Counted from the stretch's first letter, positions 35,160 to 49,500 are shown. The stretch is 64,000 nt of DNA from Protonemura montana (GCA_947568835.1 OX387602.1:13071021-13135020), one strand, 5' to 3'. Notes: a model not told the origin generated them from the letters alone. Numbers and translations are program-made.

Positions 35160-38100
35160 TTATTCAGCCTCTCCCATTGACTTGAGGAACTCTTGGGCAT
35201 CTTGGATTTGTCCCAGCATCCGCTCTTTCTGTGCATTGGAGAGACTCGGCTTGAGGCCGGCTTTCAGCGAGGCAATTGTAGTCCGATAGCCAGTGACGTT
35301 GTGGAAGACTCGCACGTGGGTGTCACCCGCAGTCAACACAAACTTACCCAACGAGTCAAACTGAACACATGATATGGGTCCTGTGGCAGAACATAATAAA
35401 ATTAACATCTCTTCCTCATGACTTCACTTGCCGCTATGATTGCATTCCAGATGTAAAATTTCAAGGGCCTTAAAGAAAGATCACTGAATTGTTAAGGCTC
35501 CACAGACAAAAAGGTGGTTTTACAAACAACCAAAAAAAGGCAATTGAAATTTTTTTGAGCAAAATAGTTTGGCAAATTTTTTAGAATTTGCAATGCTATG
35601 TTTTGCTAGGTTTTTATCAGAAATCTTAATTCTTCTTAGAAAGACTGTACCAATTTCCCAGCTCGACTTTGTGCTACAAAAGACCTTTAACCAAATGAAC
35701 AATCATTTTGTAGCTAATTGCCCTAGTAAATACCCATGAAAGGACCAAACAAGAAAATCACACCTGTGTAGATGTCGTCAATAATCTTGTCACATTCGCC
35801 AGTGAGCACGGAGAAGATGGAAAGCGAGCTGCCCTTGGCGATGGCAATTACCTCGCCGTTTGGTGACATGGCTAGGTGTGATGGCTCCGTTGATGCCTTG
35901 GCGTTGTACTTGCCAGAGATCAGGGGATGCGGGTCCTCGCCTTGCTGGTACTCGACTATGGATTAGATCGAGAGATTGAAAGCAGGGATGTCTTAACCAT
36001 AGTTCAACGGACCACGAGCTCAAGATTTTACGGGGTACCACAAACCAACACACTATGTTTGAGTTGCAGTTCTAAATTAAAAAAATACTGCTTATTTTGT
36101 TCATTTTGTTGAAAATCTGACAAATGTTTCACGTTCGACAGCAAAAGTTCTCTGAGAATGAGACTTGCCTTTCGAAACTAGAAAGTGCTCACTATCTGTT
36201 ATCAGTTAGCTCAAAACTACATTTTAGAGTCATAATTTTAAAAAATCTTGCAAATGGAGGTGTGAACTTGACTGGGTGACTACTCAGCAGTATGAATTTA
36301 ATAAATGACAAGGATAGCCTCATGCTCACTGAAAAGCTAGAATTTGTATTGGAATTACAAAAAATACAAACAAATTTGTGAATATTATCCATTGGAACGA
36401 CTAAAACCAGAAATAAAGTTTGCTGTTACACCCTCTACATACTTTTAGTGTCGAAAACCTTCCATGTTCCGTCTTTGGACACGGTGGCCATCCGGGAGGA
36501 GTCCGAACTGAATCCCATGTCGTAGATGCCTGCTGAATGTCCAGACAGCTCGAATGCTTTGGTAACATGGTGAAAATCTCCCGCTTTGTTGAACCCCACC
36601 TCCCAAACACGAACATCGGGTGCGAAGCCTTAAAAAATGACAATTATCTATAACCTGCTGAAAACGTTGGTACATCTAGATGGAATTCTTGGAATTTCTT
36701 TTTTTTTTGGCATTAGCAACTATAGTGGATTAATCAGTAAAAATGTTGTACGTGCAAAACTATTTTATGTAGCAAATGTTATTCATTGTCAAAAAAAGAA
36801 AAAGTTTCTTGACACTGAGCAATAAAAAATAAATATTCAGTTCATGGATACAGGGAAGCAAATCATACATGGCCTACATACAAAATGAAATCGCTCATTC
36901 ATTCTGGCTTTAGTTTAAAAATTAGAACACTTATAAACTTAAAAAGATATTAAGATGAGCCTGAATGACGATTTAACAAAAGCTTTTTTGTCTGACGAAA
37001 GTAGTATGTAAGAGCTTGACAACATACCTGCTGCCACAACAAATCGTCCGCATGGAGTGATGCGGGCTCGATAAGTTGACATGAGAAGAGTGTCGAGCTT
37101 TGCCAGCTGCTGTCCCTTGAGACTCCACAAAGTCAAGTCAGTCTTCTCGGAGCACGTCATGATAAACTTGCCGTTGCACGCAATCCCAAGACCGACCAAC
37201 TCGTCGTCATGACGTTTTGAGAAAGTCATGGCCTTCGTTACTCCGCTGATCCAGCCATCAGGTTTTTTCGATACTTTATAAACCTCGGAGCAATTGTCAC
37301 TAGCCCGCTGAATAATAAACGCTTTCGAGTCGGGGCTCCATCTAACGAATTTCGCATGGTCAAACTGAATATTAAAGCGAAGCGATTTGTGGTCCTTGTG
37401 GTCCCAATCCTTGGTGCTCCAAAGAATAACGGCTCGATCTGAAAAATTCCCAACGATGTGTCCAAGAATTTATCGAAATACTGGGTAAAGGATTTGCATG
37501 TTCAAAATATTTTTTACGACAAAGTAAAATTTCTCTGAGAAACTTTAAGTCCGCTACAATTTTCTTTTGTGCAAGATTTTCTTTTAAGCTCAGAATCTGA
37601 CTTACAAAATACTTATATGGAAAAATGTTCAAACCATGCAATGAAAAGTTCCTCCATTATGAGGAATTTGAAAACCTAAATGTTACAAGTTACTACCTAT
37701 ACAGCTGGAGACAATTTGAACAACTGAGTGACATTTTTTTGATAGCAGGCACGAATTTTATCATGTTTCAATCAGAACAAAATCTATTAGATATTCATCA
37801 AATACTTCATTGGGTTATAAGGGAGGGAATGAGGGTAGTAAATACAGAAAAGTAGTCCGTTGCAAATGAAGCATTTATTGATTATTGCCTTTCTATTTGC
37901 TGAATCAAAATCATTTAACCAATAATGGTCTTCTTCACGGCTCAAAATTGTCCCTAAAAAGGTCATACGACTCAATTTCTTATGGCAGTTAAGTACACCC
38001 TTCCGCACAATATCGACACAGCATTATATATCACTGGTCATGAGCTCAGTACAATAGAAGCAAATAAATACAAATTGAATGGAGTAAGTTGATTCAAAAT

Positions 38101-41100
38101 CCAACAAATTGATGCCAGTTGTGATGTGCAGTCAATGCAATACTAACATTTCTCCCAACAAGCAGGAGATAATACTGGACAGAATATGAAAAACAGCCCT
38201 GCTCAAGTTTTGGATGATAGTGACATTCGAATTAAACAAAACCACTGTACTTTCCTACCTTCAATCATTCACAAATCAAAAGTCAATTAATATTATCGCT
38301 CAGAGGCAAAAGGAACGTTCTTTTCCCTGTAACTAATATCAAAGTAAGTGAACCACACTCGGTCCAAATTGACAACTCATAGCTTACAGTCCCCCTATAA
38401 AATCAATATGAACATATCACACAGATTAGCTGCAATCGCAGCATGCATAGGCTCTTATGACATATCAATTCACTTAACTGGGCTTGTTACAACTAGCATT
38501 TGCATTGAATTAAAAAAAAAGATCACATAAAAAATATTATTCAAGTAAGAAAATCACAATCTAGGAATGAACACATAAGCTTAACTTCACATAGCTACGT
38601 TGAAAAATAATAAATTAATAAACAAATAATCACAACTTTAAATGAGTTGTGTAAAAAGCAGTACATTAATAGGTAGAATCGAACACCTAACCCACATTCG
38701 GACATTGATACACCACTAGCCCATGTAAAAAACCTCACGACTTCCCATTTCACTATTTAGGCTATTGCCTAAAATCACTCTCACATCACATTCATAAAAA
38801 CACCTGCGCTCACATCAGAGTAAAAATTCTAGGCAATAGGAAGGCAAACATTACGTAAACAGGCATCGTTGTATTGATTATCAGATCAAACTTCCAACAT
38901 AGTTAGTTTAGTAAATATTCATAGTGGACTAGGCTTGTTTTAACCGATAAGTACGTTAACGAAGAACCTATCACTCAGTCTAGGCGAGGATCGACTGGAA
39001 ATCCTTCCGCACCCTCCACAACATGAGATCAATGCAAGCACGAGAGTCTTCAAAACTGTCGTGTCCTGATGAGTCTTGCTGGATTTCACGCTTCAAGAAG
39101 CATCCAACAAGCGACTTGAGCGAGCGCCGGTAGGGAAGCCCGTAGAAGTGTGGGAACGCAACGGAAGTGTCGATGACCGTACCGTGAATAATTCGCAACG
39201 CACGAAGGTCATTCTCCAAACCGTGTCCGATCAAGATCGAATCAGCATTGATGAAGCCTAACAAATCATTTTGAACCTCAAGCAGAGATTTTGTTGCTCC
39301 TCGTTTCTTCAGGTCCCTGGCGGTTATTCCAGAAAACCTCGTGTTGTAATCGATGATGAAGTTTTCTGGCCTGACAAGACAGTCATAGACGAGACGTCCG
39401 TCAGCCCCTACCACGGTGACCTTAGTCAACTCCAGTCCATACGTCGTGAAACACATTTCACAGTCGAGAGCGTAAATCCCATAGTTGTTGTCAGTAGGTG
39501 GCGTTTTGCGCGGACGGGTCCGAACGTAGCTATCGAATGGGCCATTCATGCCGATGTCGACACCGTTCCACACGTGCAGCTTGCCAGTCGTGCAGCCGCG
39601 GGCCATTGCGCTACCTTTGCAGCAGCTGTACTCCGTGCGCACAGAGGTGGGTGCGATCACCATTTTCTGCAGCTTGCCCCAGTGGTACATGCAACGCTCC
39701 TGTGTCAGGTACTCTCCGTCCAGAGTCACGAAAAAGCCACGGCTGCAACGCACGCACCGCTTCTCATCGCTTCCGCTCCACTGTCTCTCCTCTGCAAGGG
39801 GCCTACCTGCACCGACACCTGCTTTGTTCTTCAACGAATTAAACAAGACTTTCCCAACGTTACCGCTGAATTTATCGTGATAATCAGAACTACCTGAAAT
39901 ATCGTGCGAAGAACTAGATGAAGACGCCTCCTCACTCGAGGTTTGACCACTGTAGCACTGGTAATTTTCAAAGTACTCTGTTTTGACACGCCTATCCGCG
40001 TTCCACTCGACGCCGATCTCTGAGTAGTCCATCCCACGGTTGCCATCAGCCACTAGCCTAGTCACACACATGGTGGCACTCGGGTCGGAGACTTCTGGAC
40101 CGAACACGCCCAGGTCCGGCAGTTGCTTACTCATCGGCACAAACTCGCGTGCATTGACATCGAAGTGTGACGAACTCGCCACCGCACTCTTCGCATGGCC
40201 ATAAGCAGCAGGGCGTGGTGGGGTAGTGGCTGACTGGTTCTTGTAGATGACGGCACGGCCTGGATGAATTGAGCTCTCTACCGGGTAGCCGAGTCCGAGT
40301 AGCTGGTCGGGGCTGAGCACATAATGCCGCAGCAGCATAGACAGGTCGCTGTCAGCAAGATTGAGCCGGTCGTGCTGACGCAGGGCGGGCGCATCTGCGC
40401 GTCCGTCGCTGGCCGCAGTAGGGGTAGTCCCACGCCGTGTCTTAGCCTTGCCCTTCTTGGCGCGTTGTGCAGGTGAGTCGTCGTCGCGCCGCACGCGATT
40501 CCGCTTCTGGCGGCGGCTCAAACCCGTACCCTTCACGCCCCCAACCCCTGGCTCGGGACTGTTTTCCTTGTTGCCTTCGCTGCCGCTGCTGTTACCGCTG
40601 CACTGCTCGCTGTCGCCCGGCTCTCCACCAGGGTCCAGGTCATCTGTCGTGTCTTCGTCAGAAAGAGGAATGTATCATCACTCACCAGTCCACCACAAAG
40701 AAAGTTCCAGAGGTAGAGGTACGAAAACAAATAGTACACCAGGACATGCGTCTGACTTAATTTATAATTAGGACTTATTAAAAACACCTTCACGTATAAT
40801 TTATTCTGCCTCTTACCGTATTAGAGCTATTATTTACAACACTGTGACGCATGTAGTCCAAAGTTCATGGTTAAAGCATTTCTTCTTGGATTTAATGATT
40901 CTTTTCTCTTGTAACAAAAAAAAGAAACGAAAAAGTTTGAATCTATAATGCCACTGTTGCATCACTTAATGAGATTTTCACCCTCAGAACTTTGAACGTA
41001 GCAATTTCATGAAATTGCCAAAGCGTCACACGTATATATATTTTTCTATGTTAAGATTTTCTACATAGAAAACACTAGCGGTTGAACACTAGCTATGCTT

Positions 41101-42868
41101 TTTTGTAAGCTGGAAGATCCTACTACCCGTCAGAAACATAGAGCTAGTTTAGTCCCTAAGCTCTGAAAATATGTGAGCAAGGCCGCAATCATAGATAGGT
41201 TGTCGGTGAGCCAATAATTTGCAATATGCGCAAACCATCTGCAAATAGTTAGGCCAAGGTGATAATTTTAGTGCTGATAATTGGTTAGAAAACAGAACAA
41301 CCAATATTTAGCCGATGAACCTGCTTTTCACAACAATACGGTATTTACCGCAGTATACAAGGGCAATATCATTGCCGATATTTAATAGATATGTACAGCC
41401 ATAACCGTTCTAGCCCAAACCACCTCAACACAAAAGCACATTGATCAATAATAAGCAGGAAGTAGAAAGACAGGCGCAAAATCTATACACAAAAACTATA
41501 CTCAAACAATATCTAAATTACAATTGGATTTGTTAATGCTAAAAAATTGTGACAGCAAGTACCTACTGGAGATTATATATTACATCAACTTTACCCTTAT
41601 AATCCCTTAAGTGGTCCTACAGTCAGCATTACCTTCAGTCAATATCTTTGAATAGCGTGAAAAACTACGAAGCATGGGAGGTACGTTTCAGGATCTACTC
41701 TTTCCATTACAAAATGAACAAAGGTGATGAGCAATGATTTCATGTTTGAAATCAGCAAAGGTGTTTGAAATAAACACCTGTAACAATGCATTTATGCCCT
41801 CCTGTCTCTTGCTACTTTCAAAAGCAGGTAAACAAATATTAAGAAATTATATTTAAGCATACAAAGCACACCCTAAAACTTTATCTTGAAACTGCACTCA
41901 TAAATCCTCACCTTCTGCGCAGGTAGCTAAGAATTTCCCATTGCTGCTGAAGTCCATGTCGAGAACTCGACTACTGTGACCCTTGAGCGAAGTGAGCAGC
42001 CACCCATGTGTGAACCGTTGCTTATTGGAATCTTGGTTCCACTTCTCATTTTGCTTCTTCTTAACAGTCTTGGGAGGAGCTCCTGTGGAAGACTCGGGTG
42101 TCTTCTTTTTTCGTGGCGGCTCAACATTGTCTTCTGGAAATTAAAAATATATTGTCATTGCTTTACTGTATATTCCAATAGGGAAGTGCACTTGGCTATT
42201 TTATATTTATAATAAAAGAAGGTACAGAGCAAAAAATCTTATCAGATGCATTGCAGTCTTTCCCCTCTCTCCCTTCAACCCGCAGATTGTTGCCCCTTCC
42301 TACAGTCATTCATCGGCACCCACCCAAACAATGCACCTCGTGGTGTGCTACTTTCAAGGACACTATCACACATTACGCAAATGACCCTGCTTCATTTATT
42401 TACACCAGGTTTATCTACCAACAATACTTCTACACACACACACACAATGTTCCACACTTACACCTTAAAACGGCAGCCACTTCCAGAAACCCCCACATGT
42501 CAATGCAATAATGCAAGTCTGAAAAGACCATCTGAACCCACGCACGTGGTTAGGTTCGGCTGTTTTTGATTGCGGATTATTTTAACTACTTTCCCCACGA
42601 GTCCAAACTAGCTATAAAAGTGTTTTCTAGACATTGCAAATTTGTATAATTCATGTTGCCATCATGGCCTTTTTGGGGAAGCGGCCAAGTCATACGACCT
42701 AGATCATCACATGAGACATGAGGTTATGCTGTGTGGTTACTCACTTTTTACATCTTCATCTTCGTCGGCACTTTTCAACACGTTCCTGATATACAAGAAC
42801 AAGATACCTGCAACTCCAAACAAAATAGCGAACACTATCGGTGACGACCCGGAGAAAATTAGGCTCAT
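35160..42868 (-). CDS. TBL2: Transducin beta-like protein 2 (TBL2)
   Basis: TBL2 is an ER-membrane WD40 protein linked to PERK signalling. Six phase-consistent exons: 42868-42745, 42133-41912, 37438-37028, 36628-36443, 35955-35764 and 35380-35160, giving 451 aa (human 447). The N-terminus is a membrane anchor (SPIVFAILFGVAGILFLYI, about residues 9-27), then an acidic DEDEDV stretch and a basic KKK linker. WD-type units include LKGHSSRVLDMDFSSNGKFL, RAVILWSTKDW, KTDLTLWSLKGQQL, PDVRVWEVGF, YDMGFSSDSSRMATVSKDGT, HLAMSPNGEVIAIAKGS and ISCVQFDSLGKFVLTAGD. The C-terminal helix (SNAQKERMLGQIQDAQEFL) is also family-typical. The second intron is 4.5 kb and contains, on the same strand, the REXO1-type exon at 38980-40652. 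All TBL2 junctions up to exon 6 leave phase 1. Confidence 0.94.
38980..40652 (-). CDS. REXO1: REXO1/GOR-type RNA exonuclease, single large terminal exon inside a TBL2 intron
   Basis: This is a DEDDh 3'-5' exonuclease of the REXO1/GOR group. The last 170 residues carry the whole fold: YALDCEM (Asp and Glu), TRFSGITARDLKKRG, ILIGHGLENDLRAL (Asp), VDTSVAFPH, RRSLKSLVG and GHDSFEDSRACIDLM (His and Asp). Before it is the GOR Cys-rich block (CVRCSRGF, GEYLTQERCMYHWGKL, YSCCKGS, GCTTGKLHVW). The N-terminal part is Arg/Lys-rich, then Ser-rich. The frame is open from about 40652, where CCTCTTTCTGACGAAG|AC looks like an acceptor; an in-frame TGA lies just above. No usable in-frame ATG precedes the conserved part, so at least one upstream exon is needed. 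The exon needs a phase 1 donor, which TBL2 exons 1 and 2 provide. It is much richer in GC than the surrounding intron. Confidence 0.85.
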
Positions 42869-43076
42869 GTCCATTGTCCTCGCTTATGCTGTTCACTTTT
42901 CTGATATATCTCAACCTCTCACACTTTCCACCGCACCAACGAGACCTAACTACACCGCTCGACGGCTCTTCCGTTGAACCGATCACTCGTCACAACTAGC
43001 GATTCACGAAATGCATGCACTCGGAACACCAGTTTAACCGCCTGCCCAGCTGATTCGCTGTCGCTCGGTGGTCTCA

Positions 43077-43529
43077 CTTCATGCTGCCGACTACGGCTCT
43101 TCTATGAATTGGAATGGCGGGAACCGGGTCGCGGGCACAAGTCTCTAACGGGAACGTCTCTTGAATCGTTGGATGCATGCCGTTTATTCCGCTACGAGCG
43201 TGGTTCGCCGAGGTTACACTGGTTGCTTCCACGTCGTCGTTATTCGCATCACCGCCGTGGTTCACGTGGTCAGGCTGATGACTCTGGTATAAAAATAATT
43301 GATCGATGTGAAGCGAGTTGAAGTGGCTGCGCCGGTCGAACATTAGCGCGCTCGCGCTGTTTCGGAAGAAAGTCTCGCCGTAGTCGTCCTCGCTGAGAGA
43401 GCACTGTGGTTGTCTGAACGCGACCTTGCCTCTTCGGTACTCCGAAATGTACTGGCAGTCACTGGCTCTAGTCGCAGTCCATACTTCCAAGATTCTAGCC
43501 TTCTCTCTCGCACGCCTCTTCTGAGTCAA
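43077..43529 (-). CDS. Hypothetical first exon, unknown product
   Basis: A 151-codon open frame begins MTQKRRAREK and ends at a plausible donor (ATGAA|GTGAGA) about 0.2 kb above the TBL2 start, on the same strand. The product is rich in Asp, Asn, His and Arg, with no domain that I recognise. Its donor leaves phase 2, so it does not join the REXO1-type exon in frame at the acceptors I can see. It might be an upstream exon of a gene in this cluster, or a chance ORF in a GC-richer promoter region. Confidence 0.25.
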
Positions 43530-46500
43530 TTATGCATGACGTAGTGCTCACGCAAAGTTATCAGATTGTGCGAAACAAGATGTGCAGCAGATGGATTTGA
43601 TGCGTCACTCCCTATGACGTAGCAGTGGAGATCTCCAGGAAATTCAGTCGCGGTTAGTCATTCGCAGGCTGAAACAAACCCGGCCAGAAAGGTTTTCTTC
43701 TGAACTCATGTTTCCCTGCAGGAAATACTTCCTCCAAGCACAGATCCTCTGCGAAACACTTTCCCTGTTTATCGAACTTTTTTTTTTGCTATGAATAGAC
43801 TTATGCTCTAAGATAGCGTTGCACTGCGTCGACGCGTGTGGCTGCGTGAACCCTCTTTTTGGCTTAATCAATCTGTGTGTATCTAACATAAATGATGGGC
43901 AAATCGATCTAAATCAACCGAGGTGATTTTAGCGTTGCCAGACTGATTGATTGTTCCCATTCGCATGCGAAGGAACACGTGTAACTTGTGCACGCATACA
44001 AACTACAAAGTCTCATAGAAATGGATGGCTTTGGCCGTGGATGAGAAAAATAGTCATAGATCACATAGATCACAATGTATCACCCTGCTCCCTGTTCCTG
44101 TCCCTTCTTTCACGCTCCCTCTCCGTCGAACTCAAATTAGGAGAAGCAGTTCGTAATTATAATGTGGTGTACCTTCACTAATAAATTACATCAACACTTA
44201 TTTAGTATGACCATTGGCGGACATATGGGTCCTGACTCCTTGATAATTGGGACAGGACACAGTCTGTTTCTCATCAATTCAAAGTCACTGATAAACAAAG
44301 AAACAAAACAATGGGCAAGCGTGGGCAACAAGATTCTGCTTACGTTCGAGGGCAGACATTCGATGTCATCGAAGACGGCAATCTCTGGGGAAACAGTGAT
44401 TTGTCGTGATCTGCATTGTTGGTATGGCTAGATGAGTTCAAAGATCTGGTCTGTTTCGACTAGAGGTGACGAAAAAGAGTTGGTCTACAGGTAGCGGCCA
44501 TTGATCTTGAAAGACAGTCCAGAGGACTGCAATGTAATGCCTCTAAGGTAATACTTATTATAACGGACACTGAAAAAGCATAGACGTAGGTACTAGGTAA
44601 CTTTAAAAAGAGAGCATTACTCACAAGTCAGAGACCCCTCCACCTTCATTGCAGTCGTCCAGATCAATTTCATTGGCAAGGAAAATTATCTGCACATGGA
44701 CTGAGCTGTTGTCTGAAATGCGACATGCTTACTTGTGCTATTAAAAGGACTTGTCACTTGCGACCGAGGAAATGCCATACTTTCGTACACAATAAATTAA
44801 TGATAGATATCTACAAACGAATTGGCAAATAAAGCTTAGATATATTGGGCTTTAAACTTAGGAAGCAGCTAATAATTGATGACTTTCAATAAATGTATAT
44901 AAATGTATTAGTTCTTGTCAAGTTGGCTTTGACAAAGTGACAAGTTTCTTGAGTGTTTCCTGGTTTCTGGAGATATCTAAATTGCTTTAAATTGGCCATT
45001 GTAACAACAATAGGAAATAGGAAATAGGAAATACGGAATCATTTTTTGTCTTCTCCGCATTAGGACATGAAAAAAAATCATGTGAATTGTGCGAATAACT
45101 TATTACTTATCAGGTATTAATATATTGGAATCAAAAGATTACATTCCACTACAGTTAGCCAATAATAAACCTTTGTAATGTTCCCCAATATCGAATAAGT
45201 GCCTTATATAACACATATTTCTATGCGTTATCAAAAAAACAACACTTTTCGAGCAGATGTCTACCACCAGCCGAGACCTAAGTACAAAACAAAGTGCAAC
45301 CACGCAGACTCGTCAAAATTGCAAACCACTCGTGTAAAGTGCGTCTCCAACAAACAAACCAACCACAGGCCACGCATAGAGATAATAACACCATACGCAG
45401 TAAATTAGACCTATTGTGTAATGATCCGATACATCCAAGGCGATCATCTCCCAACGTCGCCACATGGCCTCTTACACGACATCAACAGCAAGTTGTCTCG
45501 AATACCTTTTGGCACGCTGCACGTGTTGTGGCAGATGAATCGCCGATGCCATAATAATATTATGATTATTATCCATGTCGGTATCTTGATAGCTGATAGG
45601 TAAAATTGCCAGATAGATGCTAGCTGTTTTACAGTGGTACGAGGCCGCCGAGAAGAAAGAACATGGAATATCGCGTATGTAGGAATATCCCTTCAACAAA
45701 CTGAAGTGACGATGGCATTGAGAGTTGGATAAGCAATGATAAACTATCGTCGCAAGTCTCGTGTCTTATCGTTTGACTTGAGTCTACCTACAGGCGGCTA
45801 GCAAATAACAATGCAATCCTGAGTGTTCGGTCTTGCATAGCGTAGGTGATGGCCTCTAAAATTAGATCATCGCGCGTCACCGTTCCTTTCAGTGCAGTTT
45901 TGGTTGCGTCAAAAATTCTGTAGCAATATATTTGTAAAATCAATTTTTCCTTCCTTTTCATTTCAATTTCTTGTAGGATGAGCGGATTTCAAGATCAGCC
46001 CAGAATAGAGGGTCGATGTTGCATAAATTTCGTTTCCGGTTGTGAGTCTGAGCGGGAATTGAACCCCGGTTACCTTGTAGTGAGGCCGCCATGCCTAACA
46101 CGTGTAGAGTTTCTGTAGGCTCTCAGCGGTTCAGCTAATTGGGAACATGGATTAACTGCTTCTATATCTGCTAGATCTAGGCTTAGAGTTTGGCTGAGAC
46201 TCACAAACCTTTGTAAGCCCTCAATGAACCCAAATTATTAATTGTTCCGGTAAAACAATGATACAATAGCCAATATAATAAAATAAAATCTATTCAATTC
46301 TAGTAAAGAGGTCGCGGTTATCTTTGATATATTATAATTTTTTTTATTTCCGTTTGTTGCCAGGTTATTTATTTGAAAATTGTCACAAATACTACGCACA
46401 ACGTTGCTGAGTAGTAAATACATTTAGGCTAAAGATATCACAATAGCAACCAAGGATGGAAATAAAAATGTAAAATTATGCTGCTGATAACGATTATTTT

Positions 46501-49500
46501 ACTAATGACATTGAGTATCGTTAGCCATTATCACTTGTCATATCAGGAGACCTTCTCAACTTGCAGGTCACAGAATTACCTCACATGCCCTAAATTACCT
46601 TGTCACTCTATTTCGCCGTATACCACTATCTTAATTGGAAGCTTTAATATCTGATCGCAATTCTTAATCTTCAAATGAAAGTAAGCTTGCAACAAATCGT
46701 CAGGTATGGTTTTAAAAACAGGGATGAGATACCTAAATTACGTACAATTGCAATGAGAGATACGATCATAGTTCACTATGCATTTGATTTTGAACTGTAT
46801 TCTATTGTGATATTATATTTAAATATTATATGATAGGTATATTACCTACTAAATTAATTATGTTATATTAAATTATATCGTGTTATGTATTATATTATAT
46901 TATAAATAATCACGGATATATAAATAATATTTTTATATTTGACTTAGTAGGTATTGCTAAAACCACTTACTGTTTAACGACACACTCACTTATTGTTTAT
47001 GCTGGCCAACATTCGCCAACATTCGAAACACTTTCATCTTTGTTTAAATCATGACTAACAATAATGGCGGCTCGCCGTCAAAACAATTACAACCACTGCA
47101 CTTTGAAGTTTAAGCTGAGAAAAAAAAAACTTTCAAGAGGGTGCGTCGGTCGCAATTTACAATAAAAAGAGATTCATGATAAATACGCACGCACGATGCA
47201 TTAATTATGTCACCGTTGACAATGTGTCACGCGTGAAACACCATGTCGCTATAAGAGTCAACAGTTTCTTGCAGCGTAATTAATAAAAATGGAACTGATT
47301 GGACACGTATGTCTGCCATGCATGCTCAATATAGGCTTTGCTCAATATCTACGTCATCATGTTACTGACCATCTCATGCAGTTGTCATGGAAATGAACCT
47401 TGACCTAAGCCGTTGGACTTTTTTACGAACGTCGAACATTAAAACATTCAAATCATAAATAGACATTCTTCTTTATTGCAGAATAAATTGCACTCCCGTA
47501 CCAAATAATATGAAATAGTTTGGTCTCATATTGAAATTAAATGCAATTAAATCACCTAAAAAATGTGAAACAAAGTAGGTACATTTACAAAGATGTTCAA
47601 TATATCATGGTAACAGTAATAGCTATAAATTAATCTGTAGATAGCCACCTACCTACTTACCTGTACCACTATATATTAGCCGCCTAAACTGCTTTTAGTT
47701 TTCAATTTATTGTACATGTGCTTCATATTGTGTTAGCCTTGACGAATAATTTTTTATAATCGTCGGGCACCGTATTTTTAATGAGATCAGCTAAAGTTGT
47801 CGATCCACTTCCGCGATCTCTTAGCATTTTTCATGTATTGATTGAGTGTCCATAATACTATTAAGAAGTAGTAGCTGGTTTCTAAAAAATTTCGAACGTC
47901 AACATAAACTTTAACGTCGTGTCTGTCGAAGCCTGCTTACAGGTGCGGGTTTTTCTGGAATCTGGAATCAGGAAAATATGGTTTTGAGACTTTGCCTACA
48001 CAGCCATAGTAACAACTTACAAGGCACAGCATCGTGCCATGCAATATATGCTAATATATTTATAAATGGTGGTTTGAGAGCGTGGATGTTGCAACTCGCA
48101 AACAGGTACACTAAAACATGAATTAACTTTCATTATCATCTTCATGCGAATCAAATGTATGCGATACACGTGACAAATTTGCAAGGTCTATTCAAATAAA
48201 GCTACTTCTTTTCTATAGAAGAAAACACGACACTCGAATTAATTAAGTTTGCAAGATGGCTGTGTGGTCGGCCATTTTAACTGATAGTCTGTGCCACGAG
48301 TTCGCTAGACATTTAAAAATGATAATGGCGGTTGAAAATGACAGTTGAGTGACTGGCTATATCGGCGAGGGCGCGGTAGTTGCTCATTGCTCTTGTCTAT
48401 AGCCTGTCTATCTATTGATAGTTATTATTAGCATTAAGTCTGCTACGTTGATGATAACTTTCTTTGTGTTATTCAAGTGTGATGCCATGCCATGTGTATA
48501 GATTTGTCATGATAGAAAGTAGGCTAAAAAGTGTAATGAAGACTAGAGTGGGAGTGTAACTTTCTTTTGATGCCGAAGAAGTTGAAGAAAAATTTTCAAA
48601 TGCCGTAAATTGATGCATTCAAATTCGTAATAATAAATTGGAACAAGAAATTTCGTGGTTAATGAAGGATTTAAGAACCAATATTATACGATTGCAAAGT
48701 TGAGTAGGTAATGTCGATTTTGTATTGTGCAACTATGTTTAATATATTTAATACTCGTGCGTTAGGATGTTCAAAATGGACTTATAATTAGGTACGCTCA
48801 CGAGACTTACAAAGTGCTTTATGCCTAAATGAAAATGGGAGTCATGAGTTATGAATTATGAATTACGTGTGAATAATTAACCAGTTCGGTGTCTGGTTCT
48901 GTAAGACACTGAAGAACAAAGATACGACAATATAGCAGAGACAAGCCAAGGATAATGACATAAGCCAGTCATAGCAGTAACCTCAAGGCCCCTTAAGAGA
49001 ATACAATAGAATATAGTGTGCCTTACTATGGGGGTTTTGAACACATGCGAGTTAAAACTTTTAATATATTTATAGCACAGTGAACAAAAAAAAACTAGTG
49101 ATATGCTGAAATAAAGACTGATCACAGTGCTTACACCGGTAAGAAAAAAAAACCAGGACTACATTGTTTACGAGTAGAAAACATATATTTTTTTGTATAC
49201 AGATATGCTTTAAATCAAGGACGATGTTTGTGCCAAAATTTCAGCCAAATTACGTCAGAATGTATAGCCCCCCAGATGCCTAACATCACGCGTTCCTCGT
49301 TGACTTGAAAGATTTCTGTGGGAGCCAAAAAAGTTAATTATACATTTCGCTTGTCAACATTTAGCATTCATTAAGGGTATTTGGTGTTCAGTTTTGTCAA
49401 AATATCATTACATCGCTGGTTGCTGCATAACCACTCGGCTGACTTCAACTGTGACTGATAGATTGAAATGTTTCGGAACTCGTTCAAGATTTGGAGAGAT

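Noticed and set aside
39271-39897. 208-codon + strand ORF
   Set aside because: Antisense shadow of the GC-rich REXO1-type exon, whose own frame has the catalytic residues.
43077-43529. This ORF as the missing first exon of the REXO1-type gene
   Set aside because: Its visible donor leaves phase 2, whereas the acceptors near 40652 and 40643 require phase 1; also TBL2 exons would have to lie in its intron.
46025-46100. tRNA gene
   Set aside because: The B box is good but the acceptor stem and D-arm do not pair, so it is a SINE head.
48258-48350. Short ORF MAVWSAILTDSL with an AAGATGGC (YY1-like) start context
   Set aside because: Only about 30 codons, with no neighbouring exon; could be a promoter element but nothing supports a gene.
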